From Desulfovibrio porci (GTDB lineage: Bacteria; Desulfobacterota; Desulfovibrionia; Desulfovibrionales; Desulfovibrionaceae): a DNA stretch of 64,000 nucleotides. The notes beneath the pieces are model-generated. The model worked only from the letters and a program-made list of their open reading frames with translations, was not told the origin of the DNA and did no database searches. Of this stretch, positions 8,032-16,784 are shown one piece after another. The position numbers were made by a program, and so were the translations under genes. The stretch is taken from NCBI RefSeq assembly GCF_009696265.1, contig NZ_VUMH01000007.1, positions 62,001 through 126,000 of the forward strand, written 5' to 3'. The number at the start of each line of letters is the position of its first letter. The stretch's first letter is position 1.

Positions 8032-10561
8032 GTGAATAACGACAGTTGTATGGCCGAATGCCCGCAAAGCCCCATTCTGCCGCGCGAGCGCGTCACCTCC
8101 GCCCTGGCGGAAGCTGTCGCCGCATATCCGCTCACGGCGCTCACCGCGCCCATGGGTTACGGCAAAACCACGGCGGCGCGGCAACTGGCGGACGCTCTCC
8201 TGTCCGGCGAAAAAAAAGATGCGGCGGTCGCGCGGGCCTATTTCGTCACCCTCCCGCCGGAACCCTACAGCGCCCCCTACCTGTGGAACTTCATCTGGGG
8301 CCGCCTCGCGGCTCAGGGCCTGGAATTCGCCGAATCCGTCAAGGCTTACGGCTTTCCCGGCGATGCGGAGCGGCGGCAGCATGTCTTTGCCCGGTGCCGC
8401 GCGCTGGCGGAGCGGGTGCTGCTGGTCCTTGACGATTATCATTGGGTGGCCGACCCGGCCATGGACGCCTACCTGACCGCGCTGACGCGCGAGGGCATAG
8501 CGGGCCTGCACATACTGCTTCTTTCCCGATCCCGGCCGAATCTGCCCCTGGAGGAATTGCGCCTGAAATCTCTGGCCGAGAGCTTTGATCAGAGCCTTTT
8601 GGCTTTTTCCGAAGCCGAGACGGCGGCGCTCTTCACCCGATACGGGAACAAGGATGCGGAAACCGCCCGCCGGGCCTGGCTGTTCAGCGAGGGCTGGCCC
8701 GCCGCGCTCTGGCTCTGCCTGCGGAATCCGGAAAGCCGGGAAGACTTTTCAGGCGCGCCCCTCGCGCGCATGGAGGCCATGCTCGAGGAATCGATTTTTT
8801 CCGCCTATGATCCGGAAGACCGGCGTTTGCTGCTGCAACTTTCCCTTCTTGACCACTACACGGCGCGCGAGGCCGACGACATCGGCGGGCCGGGCTCGCG
8901 CGAGCGCCTGCAACAACTCCTTCATCCGTTTTGATCCCGCCACGAACAGCTATGTGCCGCACAGTATTTTCGGGACCTTTCTGGCAAAGCGCCTGCCTTC
9001 CGCCCGCGACATCGATCAGGCCGCGCTGTGCCGCCGGGTGGCCGAATGTCATATAGGCCGTGAAGAGCTGATTTCCGCCCTGCGGTTTCTTGTCCGGGCC
9101 GGGCGGGATGAAGACAAGCTGCGCCTTTTGGAGCTTTTTGCCCTGCCGGGCGGCAACCTGCTGCTTTTCTTTTTCGCGGATGAAGTCATGGAAGCGGTCC
9201 AGGCCATAGCCTGGCCGCTGCGGGAGAAGCGGCCCCTGGAGTACCTGGCTTTTCTCTATTTTTGCCTGGCCGAGGCGCACGACCTGCGGGCCGTGACCCT
9301 TCTGGAGGAGGCCGAAGAGCGCTTTGCGCGTGCCGGGGGCATCGCTGCTCCCCTGAAGCGCCGTCTGGCGGGCGAGGTCCTGCTCATCCGCAATATGCTC
9401 GCCTTCAACGATTTGTGGGCCATGCGCGACATCCACGAGGCGGCGCACGGATTGCTGCACGGGCGTTCGGCCATTGCCAACCGGCAGATGATCTGGACTT
9501 TCGCCTGTCCGCACTCGGCCTATCTGTATCTGCGCGAACCGGGAACCTACAGGGACATGATCGCGCTCATCGAAGGCAACCTGCACTATTTCCATGAACT
9601 GACCGACGGTTGCAGCCTGGGCGCGCAGCCTCTCTTCCGGGCCGAATGGCTGCTGGAGCGCGGCGAATTCGACGATGTGGAAGGCCTGCTCGCGGCCTCC
9701 GCCCGCCTGGCGGAAAGCAAGGATCAGGTGACCACGCTGCTCAACGCGGCCTTTACCAGGGCCAGGCTCTGTCTGGCCACGGGCCGGGGCGAAGAAGCCC
9801 TGGCCCAGCTGCGGGACTGGAGGCCGCGCGTGGATGCCCTGGGCCATGTTGATCTGTCCACCTGCCTGGATCTGGCGTTGGGCTACGTCAGCGCCTGTCT
9901 GGGCCACGCGGAGGCCATACCGGCCTGGCTGCGCGAGGGCGATTTCGGCCCGACCCGTACCATCCCGCAGATTTTCGGCTTCATCCAGTTCACCCACGCC
10001 AAGGCCGCGTTGCTTGCGGGCGACGACGCCCGCCTGGAGTCCATCGCCAAAAGCATTCCGGAATATCTCGGCCCCTTTGACAATCTTTTTGCCCGCATCC
10101 AGGCCAAAGTATTGGAAGCCATTGCCGCGCACCGCCTGTACGGCCCGGAAAAAGGCGGCGTTTTGCTGGGCGAGGCGCTGGATCTGGCCAGACCGGACGG
10201 CATCCTCCTTTCCCTTGCTGAATACGGGCCGCATCTCCTGCCCTTGTTGCCCTGCCCGCCCTTGTCGCCGACCTCGCGTGAACACAAGCCGGACGGCTAC
10301 CTCGCGGCCCTGGCCGGTCTGGCCGGGCGCTATCCCTGTGCTTCGCGGGAAGAAGCAAGCCAAGGCTGCGGGCCGATGCGGCTCACCTCACGCCAGAAAG
10401 ATGTCCTGAGTCTGGCCTCCCGGGGCCTGCGCAACGCGGAGATTGCCACAGCCTTGAACGTCTCGCCGGAAACGGTGAAAAAAATCCTTTCCTCCGCCTA
10501 CAAGCGTCTGGGCGCGACCAACCGGGCCGAGGCCGTGTGCAAATTCACCGGGCGACGCTGA
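8032..10561 (+). pseudogene. MalT-like LuxR-family transcriptional regulator, interrupted by a frameshift
   Basis: Two overlapping reading frames together encode one regulator of about 840 residues. The first (8032-8934) holds a STAND-type ATPase domain with Walker A in APMGYGKTTAA (residues 39-49) and a Walker B-like LLVLDDYHW. The second, open to 10561, holds helical repeat sequence and a C-terminal LuxR helix-turn-helix (LTSRQKDVLSLASRG, NVSPETVKKILSSAYK). Homology moves from frame 1 to frame 2 near 8910-8922 (CTGCAACAACTCC), equal to one extra base or two missing bases; frame 1 then hits TGA at 8932-8934. The GTG at 8032 is a possible start; ATG 8050 is the alternative. It may be a true pseudogene, a phase variant or an assembly error. 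Confidence 0.85.
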
Positions 10562-10600
10562 ACCGCCTCCTCTTCAAAAAAATATTCTTTTCCTCATAAA

Positions 10601-10616
10601 TTACCCGTTCGGGGAA
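10601..10616 (+). promoter_or_regulatory. Palindromic candidate operator upstream of the cysteine peptidase gene
   Basis: TTACCCG TT CGGGGAA is a near-perfect inverted repeat with one mismatch. It is followed by TAGCCT and preceded by an A-tract about 25 bases upstream. A nearly identical block stands before the adhesin gene at 12518-12533. The position, about 200 bases before the peptidase start and directly after a LuxR-type gene, suggests a regulator binding site. Confidence 0.6.
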
Positions 10617-10817
10617 TAGCCTCATCTATGGATTTGGGCTAACCTGTTCCTCAAGCTCATTTCATACATTGTCCGCAAAGCGGGGTATGGAGCGGTTTGA
10701 CTTTGGAGAGGCGGGATCGCTCCGCAAGCCCTTGGCGCGAGAGGCCGCCAGACTGCTCTGGCCGTCTCAAGCGTGAAATGCCCTTGGTTTCCCTGCGTCA
10801 AACAACCGGAGGAAAAC

Positions 10818-11858
10818 ATGGTCGACATGGAACTGGTTCCCGGCGACGTCCTGCTTCTGGACCCGGAATGGATAGAGGACAAAGAGAGCAACGAAGTCCG
10901 GCAGGACTGCATCTCTCTGCTTATCTGCAAGCTGGACAACAGTCCCGTGAGCCATGCGGCTTTGTATTACAGGTATGACGAAAAGACGCGCCGGCACATC
11001 ATGGCCGAGGAAAATCTGGGCGGCCTGGTGGAGTCTCCGCTTCCCGCGCCGAGCGAAAGCCCGCGCACCGTCCATATTCGCCGCTGTAACGTGAAAGGTT
11101 GCGACATGCCCGCGGTGCTCGCCGCCGCCGCGACATATCTGAACAACAAAGAGCCGTACTCCCTGGCCGGCTTGATCTGCGCCGGCTTCTTGCTGCTGAC
11201 CAAACGCTACGTCGACGACCCTGCGTACATCAAGACGGTGGAATCCTGCCTCCGTAATGTGTGCGAATTGCTGCTTCTGTGCTACCCCGGCAAAAACCCC
11301 ATGACCTGCGCGCAGTTTGTTGCCTGCTGTTATGACGCGGCGGGCGTCGAACTGGTTCCGGACGCGCCGGAGAGCCGCGCGGGCGGCGCGGATGCCGCCG
11401 CCGGGGTCTGCCTGGCCGATCTGGCGGCCACGGCCTTGCGCGCGCCCGGCGCCGCCGCCCCGGTCTGGACGGGCGCGTCCGGCAGTTTGTCCGCCACGGA
11501 CTCAAAAGGCCTGGAAGACGAATTTGAACGGTTTTGCTGTACCTTACTGCGCCTTATGGAGGAGTGGGACGGGAGAAAGAAATCCCCTTGCGCTTCGTGT
11601 CCTGGAGACGCGGCCGCGGAGGTAACGGCCGAAGCCGCGGATGAAGCGTTGTTGCCGGAAAGTTTTGTGAACGCCGCTTCGGCTTTTGCCTGTATCGCTC
11701 TGCACGGCGTGCCGGAATCCGGCGCGGCCATGTCGGCCATGACCGCCGACGCGAGCGCGGACGACTTGAAAAAACTGCGTTACGCCTTTGTTTCGCCGGG
11801 GGATTTGTTCCGCTCCGCGAAATTGAGCGATGCGGGATATATTCCGCCGAAAAAATAG
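10818..11858 (+). CDS. Predicted papain-like cysteine peptidase (permuted NlpC/P60, YiiX-like)
   Basis: This 346-residue protein has no signal peptide. Its N terminus has the LVPGDVLLLD strand found in permuted NlpC/P60 proteins, then NSPVSHAALYY with His46, an acidic pair in MAEEN (residues 63-67), and a late cysteine block PMTCAQFVACCYDAAG with Cys164. That order (GDxL, SHxxLY, then TCxxFV) is typical of circularly permuted papain-fold peptidases or amidases. The C-terminal 150 residues are Ala-rich and match nothing I recognise. Start is ATG 10818 with GGAGG 5 bases upstream; an in-frame ATG at 10773 lacks one. The next gene encodes a stefin-like protein, an inhibitor class for this peptidase fold. 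The catalytic assignment is inferred from motifs. Confidence 0.6.
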   Translation: MVDMELVPGDVLLLDPEWIEDKESNEVRQDCISLLICKLDNSPVSHAALYYRYDEKTRRHIMAEENLGGLVESPLPAPSESPRTVHIRRCNVKGCDMPAVLAAAATYLNNKEPYSLAGLICAGFLLLTKRYVDDPAYIKTVESCLRNVCELLLLCYPGKNPMTCAQFVACCYDAAGVELVPDAPESRAGGADAAAGVCLADLAATALRAPGAAAPVWTGASGSLSATDSKGLEDEFERFCCTLLRLMEEWDGRKKSPCASCPGDAAAEVTAEAADEALLPESFVNAASAFACIALHGVPESGAAMSAMTADASADDLKKLRYAFVSPGDLFRSAKLSDAGYIPPKK

Positions 11859-11888
11859 ACAGGAGCAGTATTCCCCGTACCCACAACT

Positions 11889-11976
11889 GTTTTGTCCGGC
11901 GACAGTGCCGCCGGACGAAACGCATGCCGGGGCGTGGGGCGGAGCCCCGCATACTGTGGGCGGCCAACGCCCCGGC
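11889..11976 (+). promoter_or_regulatory. Structured leader before the stefin-like gene
   Basis: Two hairpins fill the gap before 12010. At 11889-11921, GTCCGGCG pairs with CGCCGGAC and GTTT extends the stem with GAAAC. At 11926-11976, GCCGGGGCGT pairs with ACGCCCCGGC around an inner GGGGC-GGA-GCCCC. Neither has a T-run, so they may be RNA-processing or attenuation structures. A TATTCCCCG half-site resembling the flanking palindromes occurs at 11869-11877. Confidence 0.45.
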
Positions 11977-12009
11977 CGTTCAATAACCCTCTAACAGTGG
12001 GAGGTCACT

Positions 12010-12285
12010 ATGTGTGGTCAATGGGATTTTACAAAGCCTCTGCAACCGAATGATGTGCCGAAGGATCTGGCGGCTGTTTTCGAGAAAACCATGAACAGCC
12101 TTTGCGGGGCGTCCTACAAAATGCTGCAATTGAGCGGCAGCCAGGCAGGCGCGCGTAATTTCCTCTTCATCTGCGAGCAGACCCTGGTGACGAATCCGCC
12201 TGTAAGGCATTATGTTACCGTTCTCCTCCACCTGGAAGGCGCGGGAGACAAGGCTTCCATTGTCAACATCGCACGGTTCTATTAG
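12010..12285 (+). CDS. Small stefin/cystatin-like protein, candidate cysteine peptidase inhibitor
   Basis: This is a 91-residue protein without a signal peptide. It begins MCGQW, followed by a KP...P segment and a predicted helix (residues 16-31), then beta-rich sequence. The order resembles animal and bacterial stefins: MCG start, helix, a strand ending GASYKML, then SQAGARNFLFICEQ in the place of the stefin QVVAGTNY hairpin loop. Stefins block papain-like peptidases by inserting the N terminus and this loop into the active site. The preceding gene encodes a papain-like peptidase, so a peptidase-inhibitor pair is plausible. A GGGAGG box stands upstream of ATG 12010. Similarity is recognised by eye, and the loop is a residue or two shorter than the classical one. 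Confidence 0.55.
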   Translation: MCGQWDFTKPLQPNDVPKDLAAVFEKTMNSLCGASYKMLQLSGSQAGARNFLFICEQTLVTNPPVRHYVTVLLHLEGAGDKASIVNIARFY

Positions 12286-12325
12286 GCCTGTGTTTTTGAA
12301 CGGATGGATGATCTGAGGTGAACAC

Positions 12326-12409
12326 GGGGAAAATCGTTTCCCCATATCCGTTGAAGCAATCGCTTCAACGTATGACGAGCCATTCCGCAAGTTTCTTGCG
12401 GAATGGCTC
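12326..12409. repeat. Three consecutive perfect hairpins after the stefin-like gene
   Basis: Three inverted repeats follow each other: GGGGAAA/TTTCCCC at 12326-12343, CGTTGAAGC/GCTTCAACG at 12349-12370, and a 15-bp perfect stem GAGCCATTCCGCAAG with a TTT loop at 12377-12409. The last may act as a terminator, though only TTG follows it. The rest of the gap to 12674 holds a dispersed repeat (12431-12480) and the palindrome at 12518. Confidence 0.7.
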
Positions 12410-12430
12410 TTGAATATGTTGCATGCCGTA

Positions 12431-12480
12431 AGCGCGCAAATACATGGCGCTTACGCCGCCGCGGCGGACGTCTGCTCCCG
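12431..12480. repeat. Dispersed intergenic repeat, copy 1
   Basis: This 50-base stretch aligns without gaps to 39631-39680 at about 72% identity. The shared core is GCGCAAATA, GCGCTTACGCC, GGCGG.CG and TCTGCTC. Both copies lie outside genes. Confidence 0.6.
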
Positions 12481-12517
12481 CGGCTTCCCATCCTCAAAAA
12501 AATTCTCGGCAGCGTAT

Positions 12518-12533
12518 TTACCCGTTCGGGTAA
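12518..12533 (+). promoter_or_regulatory. Palindromic candidate operator upstream of the adhesin gene
   Basis: TTACCCG TT CGGGTAA is a perfect 7-bp inverted repeat with a 2-base spacer, 141 bases before the adhesin start. It is followed by TAGGCTT and preceded by an A-tract 22 bases upstream, the same arrangement as the site at 10601. It is a candidate binding site of the adjacent LuxR-family regulator. Confidence 0.65.
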
Positions 12534-12674
12534 TAGGCTTTCACGTGTTCCTCCCTGTATAGTTCTGAAAATTCTTTCCTGCGCCACAAGCTGTGGCAGC
12601 AGTTTAAAGGCCTGGCCGTATTGCGCTGTGCGGCATGGCGTTTTTCGTGTCTTTCAGTGAAGGATGAAGTGAAG

Positions 12675-15600
12675 ATGTGGTGTAAGGTTCTGGTCTGGAT
12701 GTTGATGGCCGCCCTGGTTTTGCCGCCTTCCCTGACGGGCTGCGTTTCTCGCAACAGGGACTACCGCGCCGACGCCCCGACTTCCGGCCTGAGCCGGAAC
12801 CGTGCTCCGTCTCCTGCTCTGGCGGAAAATACGGCAGGTGCTTCCTCCTCCCGGCGCGACGCCGCGCGCGAGGAAAATTCCCGCCCGCGCGGCCTGAACG
12901 AGGCGCTGTTCAATACCGTGCCCTCGTTCATGGGCCTGCCGGGCCTTGCGCCGCAACGCGGCGTGGACGGCAGCCTGGACGAGGGCCTGGGCTTTCATCA
13001 GGACGGCACAACGCGTAGGGCCGGAAGCGACAACGATTTTGACGGCCAGCGCGCCCGCGCCTATCAGCGGGCCGGGTTGGGGACCGGCCCGGGAGCCGGG
13101 ATGGCGGGCCTGAACGGCCTCGCGCCGTCCTATGGCGACGAGCGCACGGCCGCGCTCTGGCATGACGTGGACTACAGCGGCCGCCGGGACGCCCGCAACG
13201 GATCGCGCTCCCTGGACAGCCTCAATCCCTTTGATATGGCTGTGGAGCGGGGCCTGAACTACGGCATGGGCCTGCTCAATTCCGCCGGGGAAGCGGCTCT
13301 GTCCGGCCTCACGGACAACGGCCGCGCCCGGCTGAACTTCCAGATGAACAAGGACGGCCGCCTGTCCGGCGAGGGCGACGTGCTCCTGCCGTTGTATGAT
13401 GGCCGTTACACCACGCTCTTCACTCAGCTCGGCGCGCGCAGCATGGACGTCAACGGCGGGGAGGACGACGGCTCCCAACGCTGGATCGGCAATTTCGGCC
13501 TGGGCCAGCGCTGGTTCCCCCTGGCCGAAGACCTGGATAATGCCGGAAACCTGATGCTGGGCTACAACGTCTTTTTCGACAACGACTTCACCCGCTCCCA
13601 CCAGCGCGGGGGCGCGGGCGTCGAGGCGCAGTACGACTGGTTCCACGTGGCGGCCAACTACTACACGCCGCTGTCGGGCTGGAAGGCCTCCCGCGACTTT
13701 GACGGGGACTTTGTGGAAGAGCGCCCGGCGCGTGGCTGGGACGCCCGCCTGAAAGCCTATCTGCCCTTCTACCGCAATGTGGCCCTGACCGGGGCTTACG
13801 CGCAATGGTACGGCGACCATGTGGCCATGTACGGCTCCAGCGATGATCTGGAAAAAGACCCGAAAGTCTGGTCCTACGGCGTGGAGTACACGCCCGTGCC
13901 CCTGGTTTCGGGCTTTGTGAAGCAACGCAGCACGGAACGGGGCAAGACCGACACGGAGTTCGGCCTGCAATTTACCTATCATTTCGGGATGCCCTGGGAT
14001 GAGCAGGTTTCGCACGCCAAGGTGGCGGAACTGCGCAGCGTGTCGGGCAGCCGCCACGAATTCGTGGACCGCGAGAACCGGATCATCCTGGAATACCGGG
14101 CCAAGAACGCCTCTATGATCGAGTACCTGGGGCCGAACGGCGGCGCGGTCAACGAGTTCGTGTTCCGCATCAGAAACGGCTTTGACGAGTACAAGGCCGG
14201 GCAGACCGTGCGGGTGACGGCTTCCGGGGTGACGCTTGCCGCCGCGCCCGCCCTGCCGGAAACCTCCCTGTTGGCCCGCCTCGGCGGGGCCATTGCCGAT
14301 TTCTTCTCCACGCCCACGGCCCATGCGGCGGACTTTTCGCAAAGCTACACCTCGGACGGGCAGGGCCGGTTCATCGTGCGGATCGGCAGTTCCTTTGCCG
14401 GGCCGGTGGCGTTGCGCATCCAGGCAGGAGATAACAGCCAGAGTTTTACCGTGAACGTGGTGGCCAACCTGCTGTCCATCACCACAGCCAGCCCCTTGCC
14501 TGATGCCGTCAACGGCACGGCGTACAGCCAGCCGTTTACGGCCACAGGCGGCACGGCTCCGTACAGCTTCGGCGTGACCAACGGCGCTCTGCCCGCGGGT
14601 ATGGCTCTGAACAACGGCAAGCTTGAGGGCACGCCCACGGTTACCGGCACATATACCTTCACGGTGACGGCGACGGACAGTGCCGGCCCGACAGCCGCGA
14701 CGGCCAGCAAAGAGTTCAAACTGACGGTGGGGGCCGCGCCCTTGTCCATCACTACGACCAGCCCCTTGCCGAATGCCACAGTGGGTACGACGTACAGCCA
14801 GACCTTTGTAGCGACAGGCGGCACGGGGGCGTATACCTTTGCCGTGGCCGATGGTTCTTCCTTGCCGTCCGGCTTGTTATTGAGCAACAACGGCACGCTC
14901 ACCGGCACGCCCACGGCCGACGGCACATATACCTTCACGGTGACGGTGACGGACAGTGCCGGCCCGACAGCCGCGACGGCCAGCAAGGAATTCAGCCTGA
15001 CGGTGGGGGCCGTGCCCTTGTCCATCACTACGGCCAGTTTGCCGGATGCCACAGTGGGTACGAACTACAGCCAGACCTTTGTAGCGACAGGCGGCACGAG
15101 TCCGTACAGTTTTGCCGTGGCCGACGGTTCTTCTTTGCCTTCCGGCTTGTTATTGAGCAACAACGGCACGCTCACCGGCACGCCCACGGCCGACGGCACA
15201 TATACCTTCACGGTGACGGTGACGGACAGCGCCAGCCCGGCTGCGACGGCCAGCAAGGAGTTCAGCCTGACGGTGGGAGCCGCGCCCTTGTCGATCACTA
15301 CGACCAGCCCCCTGTCGAGTGCTACGAAGGGCTTAGCGTATAGCCAGACCTTCGTAGCGACAGGCGGCACGGGGGCATATACCTTTGCTGTGGCCGATGG
15401 TTCTTCTTTGCCTTCCGACTTGTCATTGAGCAACGATGGCAAGCTCACCGGCACGCCCACGGCCGACGGCACATATACCTTCACGGTGACGATGACGGAC
15501 AGCGCCAGCCCGGCCGTGACGGCCAGCAAGGCGTTCAGCCTGACGGTGAACCCAGGCGTCTACACTCTTACCCTGACCCCAACCGCTGGAGGAACTTTCA

Positions 15601-16325
15601 GCAACAACCAGAGCACGGGCAAAGTTTCGGCTACTCTGCTGCTGGACGGCAATCCCGCTTCCAACAAAACAATCACCTGGCTCGTCACGGACGCAAGCAA
15701 CAATTCCAAGGCTGTGGTTGCCGGTTATAAGACCAAGAAAACCGGTCTGGCCTGGGGGGCATCCGCGCCCGGCACGCCGGAAAACGAATTGACCACGACC
15801 ACGAGCAGCACCACCAACGCCTCGGGCATTGCCGAGATCAGCCTGACGGACGTGATGGGCGAGCGCGTGGTCACGGTTCAGGCGACTGCGGAGGGCCTCA
15901 CGAAAACAGCGACCGTATCCTTCCCCAACGGGCCGTTGGCTGTGTTTGCCGGGCCGCCCAAGGGGACCTACTACTGGGGGAATAATGAAAGCGCTGCATC
16001 CACCTCTTTTCCCGCCGCGAATCAATGCGGAGCCAGCGATAGCGAGATCATAAACTTTTCCGATTATCCGCCTGCCAATTTCAGCACCATTTACGTTTCA
16101 GCAAGCAAGTTGCCCACGGTAGAGCAGCTTGTAGCGGTGGGCAAGGGTTCTGGTCGCGGCAAGGGCGCGGCCTATGCGGCCGGGTGGCCCCCCACCATCC
16201 CCTACTGGACGGGCACTGCGAGGGTCTGGAATTACACCTACCAGGCGGACGACCTGATCCTTAGCGACAGCACCTTCCATAGCCACGTTGTGACCAATAC
16301 CTTCCAGACGGTTTGTCTGCCGTAA
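12675..16325 (+). CDS. Inverse autotransporter adhesin (intimin/invasin-like) with Ig-like repeats
   Basis: This is a 1216-residue outer-membrane adhesin. A signal sequence ends in the lipobox-like SLTGC (Cys23). Residues about 220-440 form an inverse autotransporter beta-barrel: FQMNKDGRLSGEGDVLLPLY, NFGLGQRWFP, GYNVFFDNDF, EAQYDWFHVAANYY, ARLKAYLPFY, GVEYTPVPL and GLQFTYHFG are all typical. Four tandem He_PIG-type Ig-like domains follow (residues about 600-958), then a Big_1-like domain (about 960-1090) and a Tyr/Trp-rich C terminus with a cysteine pair, probably the exposed tip. The barrel should anchor the protein and export the C-terminal part. ATG 12675 was chosen because it starts the signal peptide; GTG 12669 is possible. 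Confidence 0.88.
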   Translation: MWCKVLVWMLMAALVLPPSLTGCVSRNRDYRADAPTSGLSRNRAPSPALAENTAGASSSRRDAAREENSRPRGLNEALFNTVPSFMGLPGLAPQRGVDGSLDEGLGFHQDGTTRRAGSDNDFDGQRARAYQRAGLGTGPGAGMAGLNGLAPSYGDERTAALWHDVDYSGRRDARNGSRSLDSLNPFDMAVERGLNYGMGLLNSAGEAALSGLTDNGRARLNFQMNKDGRLSGEGDVLLPLYDGRYTTLFTQLGARSMDVNGGEDDGSQRWIGNFGLGQRWFPLAEDLDNAGNLMLGYNVFFDNDFTRSHQRGGAGVEAQYDWFHVAANYYTPLSGWKASRDFDGDFVEERPARGWDARLKAYLPFYRNVALTGAYAQWYGDHVAMYGSSDDLEKDPKVWSYGVEYTPVPLVSGFVKQRSTERGKTDTEFGLQFTYHFGMPWDEQVSHAKVAELRSVSGSRHEFVDRENRIILEYRAKNASMIEYLGPNGGAVNEFVFRIRNGFDEYKAGQTVRVTASGVTLAAAPALPETSLLARLGGAIADFFSTPTAHAADFSQSYTSDGQGRFIVRIGSSFAGPVALRIQAGDNSQSFTVNVVANLLSITTASPLPDAVNGTAYSQPFTATGGTAPYSFGVTNGALPAGMALNNGKLEGTPTVTGTYTFTVTATDSAGPTAATASKEFKLTVGAAPLSITTTSPLPNATVGTTYSQTFVATGGTGAYTFAVADGSSLPSGLLLSNNGTLTGTPTADGTYTFTVTVTDSAGPTAATASKEFSLTVGAVPLSITTASLPDATVGTNYSQTFVATGGTSPYSFAVADGSSLPSGLLLSNNGTLTGTPTADGTYTFTVTVTDSASPAATASKEFSLTVGAAPLSITTTSPLSSATKGLAYSQTFVATGGTGAYTFAVADGSSLPSDLSLSNDGKLTGTPTADGTYTFTVTMTDSASPAVTASKAFSLTVNPGVYTLTLTPTAGGTFSNNQSTGKVSATLLLDGNPASNKTITWLVTDASNNSKAVVAGYKTKKTGLAWGASAPGTPENELTTTTSSTTNASGIAEISLTDVMGERVVTVQATAEGLTKTATVSFPNGPLAVFAGPPKGTYYWGNNESAASTSFPAANQCGASDSEIINFSDYPPANFSTIYVSASKLPTVEQLVAVGKGSGRGKGAAYAAGWPPTIPYWTGTARVWNYTYQADDLILSDSTFHSHVVTNTFQTVCLP
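14471..15550 (+). repeat. Four tandem repeats encoding He_PIG domains in the adhesin
   Basis: Units start near 14471, 14742, 15018 and 15288 and are 262-276 bases long. Each encodes a domain of the pattern PLSITT..., YSQTFVATGGT, TGTPTADGTYTFTVT and SLTVG. Units 2 to 4 are nearly identical over long stretches, which favours recombination and length change. Confidence 0.92.
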
Positions 16326-16348
16326 GGGTACCTTTGTCTTGTTTACAA

Positions 16349-16369
16349 GGGGGAGGTCTTTCCTCCCCC
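16349..16369 (+). terminator. Hairpin after the adhesin gene
   Basis: GGGGGAGG and CCTCCCCC form an 8-bp stem with a TCTTT loop, 24 bases after the adhesin stop. There is no T-run behind it, so termination is likely but not certain. Confidence 0.5.
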
Positions 16370-16486
16370 GCGTGAAAATTCTGCCTTTAAAGCTTGCCTT
16401 TTTGATTTGAGAACATATCCGCGCGAAGCGCGGTCGCGGTAAAAAATAATTTTTATCAGCAAAGGTTATCGCTCAATAGGAACAGA

Positions 16487-16623
16487 ATGGAAAAACTCCA
16501 TCTCAGCGCCGACGAAGAATATTGGCATTGCTTTCGCATGGGTGTGTTTTATCGCTTTACGAACAGAGCCTGCACTGGTTCAGCCATGCGATAAAGCCGC
16601 TCAAGCCCATGCCGAGCGGGTGA
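16487..16623 (+). pseudogene. Short decayed reading frame of unknown family
   Basis: ATG 16487 opens a 35-codon frame (MEKLHLSADEEYWHCF...) that ends at TAA. If one T is added in the TTT near 16556-16558, the frame continues as FYRFYEQSLHWFSHAIKPLK and ends at TGA 16621-16623. The second reading looks more protein-like than the first, so this may be a small gene with a one-base deletion or a remnant of a longer one. I do not recognise the family. The rest of 16326-16784 contains only a CCGCGC-GAA-GCGCGG hairpin near 16420 and the asd leader. Confidence 0.35.
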
Positions 16624-16784
16624 AAGGGGGCGGCGCGGTCTGAACCGGGGCGGCATACGGCGCCACAGCCGTCCCGGCGGGAGAGCGGGTTCCGGCTTCA
16701 CTTTTCGGACAAGGGCGGTTATGATGCGCCCCTATCCGGCGTGGGAACGCGCGCCGCTTCTTCCATCAAGGAGACACAAAAGCC

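Noticed and set aside
12654..14342. Long minus-strand frame opposite the adhesin
   Set aside because: Shadow of the intimin-like gene, with no start signal and no recognisable domain.
14471..15550. Regular repeats considered as a CRISPR array
   Set aside because: Units are 262-276 bases and encode protein domains in frame; there are no 20-40 base direct repeats with unique spacers.
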